Assembly: GCA_020442235.1 (NCBI GenBank)
Contig: JAGRKQ010000142.1
Coordinates: 1 to 19,167, forward strand
DNA length: 19,167 nucleotides
Source of the DNA: Hyphomicrobiaceae bacterium
Lineage (GTDB): Bacteria; Pseudomonadota; Alphaproteobacteria; Rhizobiales; MH13
Reading direction: 5' to 3'
Shown here piece after piece: positions 13,735 to 19,167 of the stretch; position 1 is the stretch's first letter; each line of letters begins with the position of its first letter. The notes under the pieces were generated by a model. It ran no database searches and was not told the origin of the DNA. It saw nothing but the letters and a program-made list of their open reading frames with translations. Made by a program: the position numbers and the translations under genes.

Positions 13735-14319
13735 TCAGCCACGACGGCCGAGGAGGCCCTGCACCGCCGGGACGGCCGCCGCCGCAAGCGCGGCCTTGGT
13801 CACATCGCCGAGGACGAAGGGCACGACGCCGGCGGTGAAGGCCGTCTCAGGGCCGATGAGCGTTGCCAGCCAGGCCCAGCCGAGGCCGAGGATGGTGGCG
13901 ACCGCGCCGAGCATCACGGCAAGGAGCGCAAAGGGCCTGCGGTCAAGGCCGCGTTCGGCGGCAAGGCCGACCATCACGGCGGCAACGCAGAAGCCGACGA
14001 GATAACCGAGCGTCGGACCGGTCATGTAGACGAGGCCGATGCCGCGCTCCGGCGTGCCGGTGAAGACGGGAAGACCAAGAGCGCCTTCGAGCAGATAAAG
14101 CCCGACGGTGGCGAGGCCCAGACGCCAGCCATAGGCGGCAGCCAGCCCCAGGACCACGAAGGTCTGCATGGTCATCGGCACCGGATAGAACGGCACCTTG
14201 ATCTTGGCGCTGAGGGTCAGAAGGAGGGTGCCGAGCACGGCCAGCGCAATGAAGCGCAGGGCACGGGAAGCCCGGTTTTCCGGCCAGATACGGGAGACGA
14301 TGAGGGGCGCAGACGTCAC
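13735..14319 (-). CDS. bioY: Biotin transporter substrate-binding subunit BioY
   Basis: BioY is the biotin-specific membrane S-component of an ECF transporter; many alphaproteobacteria use it alone or with bioMN. The 194-residue protein has about six membrane helices and the family motifs KVPFYPVPMTMQTFVVLGLA and GLPVFTG, GPTLGYLVGF. GTG 14319 was chosen because AAGGAG stands 6 nt upstream; the in-frame TTG at 14340 would place this ribosome site inside the gene. No bioM or bioN adjoins it. A promoter and an inverted repeat lie upstream at 14357-14404. Confidence 0.93.
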   Translation of the reverse strand: MTSAPLIVSRIWPENRASRALRFIALAVLGTLLLTLSAKIKVPFYPVPMTMQTFVVLGLAAAYGWRLGLATVGLYLLEGALGLPVFTGTPERGIGLVYMTGPTLGYLVGFCVAAVMVGLAAERGLDRRPFALLAVMLGAVATILGLGWAWLATLIGPETAFTAGVVPFVLGDVTKAALAAAAVPAVQGLLGRRG

Positions 14320-14356
14320 GGGCGGCTCCTTGCGGTTCAAGCAAACACGGTCTTGC

Positions 14357-14376
14357 CTCGACGGGAGGCGGTCGAG
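14357..14376. repeat. Inverted repeat in the bioY leader, possible operator
   Basis: CTCGAC and GTCGAG form perfect 6-bp arms with an 8-nt spacer. They lie just downstream of the bioY -10 box, across the expected transcription start, which is where a repressor would bind. It does not look like the known BioR box (TTATCTATAA type). Confidence 0.35.
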
Positions 14377-14404
14377 CTATATTTCGGCCAGATCGACGCT
14401 GCAA
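14376..14404 (-). promoter_or_regulatory. Promoter-like site of bioY
   Basis: On the minus strand TTGCAG (plus 14399-14404) is followed after 17 bp by TATAGC (plus 14376-14381). The start would be near 14369, giving a leader of about 50 nt to GTG 14319. Confidence 0.5.
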
Positions 14405-14426
14405 GCCATTCGCCAAAGGAACCACT

Positions 14427-14489
14427 GTGCATCTTCCCTTCCGCGCCGGGATTTTCCCGCTGTTTGCGACAGATGGCGGGGCTTCATGA
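14427..14489 (+). CDS. Possible 20-codon leader ORF coupled to the MBL hydrolase gene
   Basis: GTG 14427 follows AAAGGAA at a 5-nt spacing and runs 20 codons (VHLPFRAGIFPLFATDGGAS). Its TGA overlaps the ATG of the next gene as ATGA. The downstream gene has only a weak ribosome site of its own, so coupled translation is possible. The peptide has no recognisable family and may not be made. Confidence 0.25.
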   Translation: MHLPFRAGIFPLFATDGGAS

Positions 14490-15418
14490 CGACGCCTCTC
14501 GTGTTCGATGCGTCCTTCGAGGGCGCCCCCGGCCTGCCACAGGCCTTCGGAGACGGAATCACGCGCGTGACCGCGGCCAATCCCTCGCCACTGACCTTTC
14601 GCGGCACCAACAGCTACATCGTGGAAAGCCAAGGCCAGGCGGCGATCATCGATCCCGGCCCGATCGATGCGGCGCATGAGGCGGCGCTTGCCGACGCACT
14701 CGGGCGAAACCGGCTGGCGGCCATCCTCGTCACCCACACCCACAAGGATCACGCCCCGCTCGCCGCACGGCTGTCGCAGCGCTTCGGCGCACCGGTCATC
14801 GGCTGCGCGCCGCACCGTCTCGCGCGGCCTTACCGACCGGGCGATCCCGACGTCGATGCGATCTCCGATCTCAACTATGCGCCGGAACGGATCCTTGCGG
14901 ATGGCGACAGGGTTGATGTCGGCGAAGCCGTGCTGACGGCGCTGGAAACCCCCGGCCACACCGACAACCACCTTGCCTTCCGCCTCGATACGCCACGCGG
15001 ACCGGCGATCTTTACCGGCGATGTCGTGATGGCCTGGTCGACAACCGTGGTGATTCCGCCGGAAGGCTCCATGGCGGCCTATTTTTCCAGCATCGAGCGG
15101 CTGAAGGCCGAGAACGCCCTCGTCTTCCATCCCGGACATGGGGCGCCCGTGCGTGACCCGGCCGGCTATCTCGATGGCCTGAGAGCGCATCGCCAGGCGC
15201 GCGAGGCTTCGGCGCTGGCGGCGCTGCGTGCGCAGGACGGCCCGGCCCGGCTCCAGGATCTTCTGGCCACGGTTTATCCCGGTCTCGACCCGAAACTTCT
15301 GATTGCTGCCGGCCATTCGCTGCTTGCGCATCTGGAGCATCTGGAAGAACAAGGCCTTGCCAGACGCATCGCGCAAGATGCCAGCGCCTTGTGGACCGCA
15401 GGCGCCAGCCCCCCGTGA
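14486..15418 (+). CDS. Metallo-beta-lactamase-fold hydrolase (glyoxalase II/LACTB2-like)
   Basis: The 310-residue protein has the zinc motif THTHKDH (His84, His86, Asp88, His89), PGHTDNH (third His), FTGDVV (bridging Asp) and HPGHG near residue 215. A C-terminal helical domain follows, as in LACTB2-type proteins. These features give a binuclear zinc hydrolase of uncertain substrate; thioesters, nucleic acids and lactones are all known in the family. ATG 14486 matches the conserved N-terminus and overlaps the leader ORF. It is divergent from bioY and 58 nt before the lipoprotein gene. Confidence 0.92.
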   Translation: MTTPLVFDASFEGAPGLPQAFGDGITRVTAANPSPLTFRGTNSYIVESQGQAAIIDPGPIDAAHEAALADALGRNRLAAILVTHTHKDHAPLAARLSQRFGAPVIGCAPHRLARPYRPGDPDVDAISDLNYAPERILADGDRVDVGEAVLTALETPGHTDNHLAFRLDTPRGPAIFTGDVVMAWSTTVVIPPEGSMAAYFSSIERLKAENALVFHPGHGAPVRDPAGYLDGLRAHRQAREASALAALRAQDGPARLQDLLATVYPGLDPKLLIAAGHSLLAHLEHLEEQGLARRIAQDASALWTAGASPP

Positions 15419-15476
15419 CGACGCGGGAAGATTCGGTTTAGGGTCGTTCTGGCGGAGGACTGGAGGAGGACTGACC

Positions 15477-16088
15477 ATGGCACGCCGAACGATCGCGCGC
15501 CTTGCGGGCATCATTGCAGCATCGCTGGCCCTGGCGGCCTGCCAGAGCGGCGGCGGAACACCCGGCGGTGGCGGCGGCTCGATCTTTGGCGGGCGCGACA
15601 CCTCCGGCGCCTTCCGCCTTCCGCCCTCCGGCCAGAGCTTCGTCTATTCCGTCACCCGCAATGGCCGGCGCGGCGAAGATGTGGTGACCCAGGTGCTCGG
15701 CGCGGACGGCTATCGGATTTCGGCCGCGCGTCCGGGCGTCGGCAATTTCAGCGTCGTCCTCTTCTGCGTGTGGTGCGGCCATCCGGCGACGGCGTCCTAT
15801 ACGCCGAACTACAATGACGTCTGGCCGCTGCGCGCGGGCACCGACATCACGGTGCTGTCGACCGATGGCACAGGCCAGCAGCTCGACAACACCATCCGCG
15901 TCGTCGGCATCGAACGGATTACCGTTCCGGCCGGCACCTATGATGCCTGGCGCGTGGAAGAAGGCGCCGGCGGCGGCGGCTTTGCCCGCACCACCTGGTG
16001 GGCACCGCAGCTTGGCTATGTCGTGCGCACGCAGGTGACACGCGGCGACGATGCCGGCGAAGTGCGCGAACTGGCCCGCATCCAGTAA
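15477..16088 (+). CDS. Predicted lipoprotein of unknown function with a CVWC motif
   Basis: The family is not recognised. The 203-residue product has a lipoprotein signal with lipobox LAAC (Cys22), a Gly/Ser-rich linker (about 24-40) and a beta-rich domain from about 45 to the end. A CxxC pair (Cys97-Val-Trp-Cys100) sits in the middle, and the protein is rich in Trp and Gly (TTWWAPQLGYVVRTQV). No acidic retention residue is seen at +2 (Gln23), so the outer membrane is the likely place. GGAGGAGGA precedes ATG. It is convergent with the DUF1499 gene, 15 nt apart. The CxxC could be a disulfide or a metal site. Confidence 0.85.
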   Translation: MARRTIARLAGIIAASLALAACQSGGGTPGGGGGSIFGGRDTSGAFRLPPSGQSFVYSVTRNGRRGEDVVTQVLGADGYRISAARPGVGNFSVVLFCVWCGHPATASYTPNYNDVWPLRAGTDITVLSTDGTGQQLDNTIRVVGIERITVPAGTYDAWRVEEGAGGGGFARTTWWAPQLGYVVRTQVTRGDDAGEVRELARIQ

Positions 16089-16103
16089 GCCCGGCGCTGC
16101 GCC

Positions 16104-16886
16104 TCAAAGATCGGATTGCGGTCGCGGCGTTGCCGCGATGGCGGTCAGGATCGCGTCGAGAATCATACGCATATCCTCGGGCACCTTGCCGAAATCATGC
16201 GGCAGGGTGCGCATGGCGATGCGCAGGTCGATCGCCGTTTCCTCGCCATCGTCAATGAGGCGGATGATGCCGCGCCGCTGCATCAGCGGCACCCAGGACG
16301 GAATGATGAACTCGATCCGTCCGGCGCTGCGCCCGGCCGGCGCCCGATTGCTGACGATCTGCCAGCCCTGCTCCTCGGCAAAACCGGTCAGGACCTCATG
16401 CACATGCCAGGCCGGACGGTCGATGAAGAGCGTGCGGAAATTGCCGTCCAGCATCATGATCCGCTGGTCATAGCCCGCACCGTCCTCATCCAGCCGCAGC
16501 GGGGCGGGATCGTCGGCGAGCGCATCGAAGCGGGCCGGCGATCGCAGATCGGTCGAAAGATCCGGCACCGCCGGGATCATCAGGAACAGGATGCCGGCCA
16601 GCAGCGGTATGGCAAGCACGAGCCCGGCGGCAAGGCTTCCCGAGATGACCGACCCCAGCCCTTGCGAACCCGACTGCCAGATCCTGAGGAAGGCAAGAGC
16701 GGCGAAGGCCAACGCGGCCAGGGCGACCAGCGCCGCACCGCCGAGCGCTGCGATAAGCCCCTTGTCGCTGACCCAGCCGATGAAGGCGAAAGCGACGGCA
16801 ACTGGCGGCAGGGCCAAAGCGAAAACGCCGAGCCGCGCCGCCACGAAAGCGGTCCAGGGCGCAGGAAGGGCAACGGGGCGTCGCAT
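16104..16886 (-). CDS. DUF1499 family membrane protein
   Basis: The 260-residue protein has three membrane helices in its first 105 residues, then a soluble domain of the DUF1499 type (beginning IPAVPDLSTDLRSPARFDAL, with RIEFIIPSWVPLMQRR and GKVPEDMRMILDAI). The family has no established role; members are common in alphaproteobacteria. It is the last gene of the DUF898-M48-DUF1499 set, beginning 12 nt after the protease stop. Confidence 0.85.
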   Translation of the reverse strand: MRRPVALPAPWTAFVAARLGVFALALPPVAVAFAFIGWVSDKGLIAALGGAALVALAALAFAALAFLRIWQSGSQGLGSVISGSLAAGLVLAIPLLAGILFLMIPAVPDLSTDLRSPARFDALADDPAPLRLDEDGAGYDQRIMMLDGNFRTLFIDRPAWHVHEVLTGFAEEQGWQIVSNRAPAGRSAGRIEFIIPSWVPLMQRRGIIRLIDDGEETAIDLRIAMRTLPHDFGKVPEDMRMILDAILTAIAATPRPQSDL

Positions 16887-16898
16887 GAGCCGGGGTCC

Positions 16899-18002
16899 TC
16901 AGCAGGCTGACCGCAGGGTCGCCAGATCGTCGACGGTGAGCAGCTGGCGCGTGCCCTCTCCGGCCCGCTCGCGAATGGCCTCACTGCGTTCGGCGGTCAC
17001 GGGATGGGTCGACAGATAGCGGCCAAGCGATCCTTCCGGGCTGCGGGCGATGCGCTCCAGGAAGCTTGCCAGCGGCTCGGCATTGGCATCCAGCGCATTG
17101 AGCATGTCGACGGCGAAGCGATCGGCCTCGCGCTCGGCATTGCGTGAATAGCCGCGCTCCAGAATGGTGCGCGATGCGGCGATGACGGCCCCGCCACCGG
17201 TGAAATCGCCAAGCACCAGACCGAGGATCAGCGCATTGCCGGCACCGCCAAGCACCAGTTGCATGGCGTGCCGGTTCTGCACGTGCCCAAGCTCGTGAGC
17301 GATGACCGCGACCACTTCCTCCGGCGAACGGGCGCGTGTCAGAAGCCCGCGAAAGACATAGATCTGCCCGCCCGGCAGGGCGATGGCATTGGGAATGTTG
17401 ACGTCGAGAATGGCCGCATGCGGCCGGACCGCGAAATCGGTGGTGGAGGCCATTTCCGCGATCAGCGCATTGAGGACGCGGGTGCCGTTTTCACCCGTGC
17501 AAACCGCCCGCGCACCCCGCCCGTTGGTGAAGGCGGTCAGAACCTGCGCATTGACGGCCTCGCCCAGCCGCGCCTCAAAGCGCACCGGAACGAGCGGGGT
17601 CAGGCGCGAGGCCACGGCTGGAACGCCGAAGACGACGACCAGAACCAGCGACAGGGCCGCCGCCAGGCCCCAGCCGAAGACCTTCAGCCGCTGGCGGTTC
17701 TCCGCCTCGGTTGCCGTCCCGACCGCCGGGCAGAGATTGACGATGCGCGCCGCCGTTTCAGGGTCGGCGACGTTGAGCCGGGCGGTGGACGGCTGATCGG
17801 CCAGCGACAGCCGCGTGACCCCGCGCGGTGAAGGCGCGGCACGCACCGCCTTCAGCGGCCATTGGGCCAGAGGTGATGCGGGATCATCGTGCGGCGCGAT
17901 CACAAGGGTTTCCGTTCCCACCAGCATCAGGATCACGCTGTGCGCCCGCGCCGTCAGCCCGTCGAAAAATTCCCCCCGACCGATTGCAAGCTCGCTCGCC
18001 AC
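16899..18002 (-). CDS. M48 family zinc metalloprotease with N-terminal membrane helix
   Basis: The 367-residue protein has an N-terminal soluble domain (about 1-105, beta-rich), one membrane helix (about 113-140), and an M48 peptidase domain with HELGH (His236, Glu237, His240) and the distal zinc ligand in EREADRFAVDML. An STHPVTAERSEAIR block near the C-terminus is typical of the family. These are quality-control proteases of the Oma1/BepA/LoiP sort. GTG 18002 is preferred: GGAGG stands 8 nt before it and only one base lies between it and the stop of the upstream gene. ATG 18020, in frame, would overlap that gene and lacks such a site. Confidence 0.9.
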   Translation of the reverse strand: MASELAIGRGEFFDGLTARAHSVILMLVGTETLVIAPHDDPASPLAQWPLKAVRAAPSPRGVTRLSLADQPSTARLNVADPETAARIVNLCPAVGTATEAENRQRLKVFGWGLAAALSLVLVVVFGVPAVASRLTPLVPVRFEARLGEAVNAQVLTAFTNGRGARAVCTGENGTRVLNALIAEMASTTDFAVRPHAAILDVNIPNAIALPGGQIYVFRGLLTRARSPEEVVAVIAHELGHVQNRHAMQLVLGGAGNALILGLVLGDFTGGGAVIAASRTILERGYSRNAEREADRFAVDMLNALDANAEPLASFLERIARSPEGSLGRYLSTHPVTAERSEAIRERAGEGTRQLLTVDDLATLRSAC

Positions 18003-18003
18003 C

Positions 18004-19167
18004 CTAAAACCCTCCGACATCGAGCGCATCGGCAAGGCCTTCGCCGAAGCTGCCGCTCCTGTGGCCACGATTTTCGGCCGTTTCGATGGCACCGGCGTTG
18101 TGCACGATCAGCGAAGCCGCCTTGGTGCGCCAGAGCAATCTTTGCAGAACGACGATCCCGAGCGCGGCATAGACCAGCGCGGCAACCACATAGAACACGA
18201 CGACGCCGATGATCGTCAGCGTCTCGATCAGTTCCTGAGACGGCCCGGCCCCGATCGGGGTCTGCTTGGTCACTTCAAGGGGCACGTTGAGAGCAAGGGC
18301 GCCGAAGGCCGATACGAGGCCGATGAAAAAGGACAGCATGAACCCGGCGCCCCACAGGCTGCCGATATAGAGGGCATAGCTGGAATAGAGCCCGCCCGGC
18401 TTCAGCGTGCTTTCAAGCGCCACGGGGCCGAAGCGCACGCCATTGGCCCACCAGCGAAAGCGCAGCGCCTGATAGAACGGGTAAAGAAAGAACCCGATGA
18501 CCATCGCCCACACCAGCGTGGCGATGAGCCCGCCCAGGGCGGCCGTATTGACGGGAGAGTTTCCTGCCGTAAGGGCTTGCGAACTCGACAGGGCCGCGAT
18601 GATGGCATCGAAGCCGACCGAAAAATCGAGCGTGATCAGGAACCCGATTGCGGCAAACAGCAGCGGTCCGAGCATCACCAGCCAGATCCAGCCGGCGCTC
18701 TTCAGGAAACCGGCTCCCGTTCCCGTAAAGGCGCCATTGAGCGTGCCATAATGGGTGTGGCGCATCTTGTAACGTTCAAGATCGGCAAGCGCGAAGGGCC
18801 AGACGATCCCGAAGGTCGCCAGCACCGGCACGGCCCACAGGAAGACCCGCAGCGCATAAAGCAGCCCCGATCCGCCCTGCCAGAAGCGCAGCCCCCGGAA
18901 AATGGTCCGTGTCAGCCGGTAGCGCCGGGCGCGATAGAGCGCGAATTGCACGAGAAAAAGGAACACGCCCGCAAAGGCGAGCGAAATCACCTCGCCCTGC
19001 ATGCCCTGTTCCAGCGTGACCACCGCCACGACGATGTTCATCGGCACGATGACGGCAAGCGCCATCAGGAAGCCGATGAGAAGCTCGCGGCCCCGGCCGG
19101 TATATTCGAGAAAATGCGGCCCGAGCGCGGTGTGCCCCCAGAAGGTGCGCCTCAGATCGGTGACATA
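18004..19167 (-). CDS. DUF898 (YjgN-like) membrane protein, 5' end beyond the window
   Basis: The frame is open from the right edge (19167) to the TAG at 18004, 387 codons. Residues encoded upstream of the in-frame ATG at 19065 (LRRTFWGHTALGPHFLEYTG, then GRELLIGFLMA) match the conserved DUF898 core, so that ATG is internal and the true start lies outside. At least eight membrane helices follow, with a second core-like segment in mid-protein (ERYKMRHTHYGTLNG). The function is unknown. The M48 gene begins after one base, so the two are co-translated. Confidence 0.85.
   Translation of the reverse strand, partial: YVTDLRRTFWGHTALGPHFLEYTGRGRELLIGFLMALAVIVPMNIVVAVVTLEQGMQGEVISLAFAGVFLFLVQFALYRARRYRLTRTIFRGLRFWQGGSGLLYALRVFLWAVPVLATFGIVWPFALADLERYKMRHTHYGTLNGAFTGTGAGFLKSAGWIWLVMLGPLLFAAIGFLITLDFSVGFDAIIAALSSSQALTAGNSPVNTAALGGLIATLVWAMVIGFFLYPFYQALRFRWWANGVRFGPVALESTLKPGGLYSSYALYIGSLWGAGFMLSFFIGLVSAFGALALNVPLEVTKQTPIGAGPSQELIETLTIIGVVVFYVVAALVYAALGIVVLQRLLWRTKAASLIVHNAGAIETAENRGHRSGSFGEGLADALDVGGF

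Noticed and set aside
14370..14385. BioR operator near bioY (AGCTATATTT)
   Set aside because: It does not match the TTATCTATAA-type consensus or its symmetry; the stretch is better explained as the -10 box.
12451..14679. 742-codon plus-strand ORF across sctU, the hydrolase and bioY
   Set aside because: It runs through three well-supported genes in another frame; the high GC content leaves few stops.
13943..15601. 552-codon minus-strand ORF opposite the MBL hydrolase and overlapping bioY
   Set aside because: Shadow ORF; the plus-strand MBL gene has complete catalytic motifs, and bioY is supported in its own frame.
1..19167. CRISPR array, insertion sequence, integrase or phage genes
   Set aside because: No regularly spaced repeats, transposase, integrase or phage proteins were seen on either strand.

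Overview
The window comes from a high-GC alphaproteobacterium, most likely a member of the Hyphomicrobiales (Rhizobiales). This is inferred from codon use, from the rhizobial gene order of the secretion locus (J-K-L-N-O-Q-R-S-T-U), and from the flanking BioY, DUF1499, M48 and DUF898 genes. No species can be named from the sequence alone.

Positions 1-61 hold the 3' part of a tRNA-Pro(CGG) gene. Positions 152-12958 hold a non-flagellar type III secretion (T3SS) locus. On the minus strand lies sctD-sctV. On the plus strand lies a short secretin-like gene with N0/N1 domains only, like rhizobial RhcC1. A block of very small genes follows (4094-5138). A tightly packed plus-strand operon sctJ-K-L-N-O-Q-R-S-T-U comes next, with several ATGA stop/start overlaps. 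The export gate (SctR,S,T,U,V), ATPase complex (SctN,L,O), sorting platform (SctQ,K) and inner rings (SctD,J) are all present. No gene was found for a secretin pore domain, the SctP ruler, the SctW gatekeeper, translocators, chaperones or a regulator.

The small-gene block sits where needle and rod subunits would be expected. It holds two divergent 43-aa paralogues (4094-4225 and 5007-5138, both minus, about 74% identical) flanking two plus-strand genes of 48 and 73 aa. Each 43-aa gene has a -35/-10 pair with 17-bp spacing and a related hairpin terminator. A 22-nt motif (18/22 matches) is shared by the sctD/sctC and small-gene intergenic regions.

The most unusual points are: SctU lacks the near-invariant NPTH self-cleavage motif and has Gln-His-Gly-Asp at that place; the only secretin-like protein has no pore domain; the candidate needle/rod genes are tiny and duplicated; and sctQ carries a strong internal ribosome binding site and ATG that would give an 88-aa SctQ-C protein.

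Right of the T3SS, from 12955, are apparently chromosomal genes: an SGNH hydrolase and the biotin transporter BioY (minus), a metallo-beta-lactamase-fold hydrolase and a lipoprotein (plus), and a minus-strand DUF898, M48 protease, DUF1499 operon whose first gene runs off the right edge.
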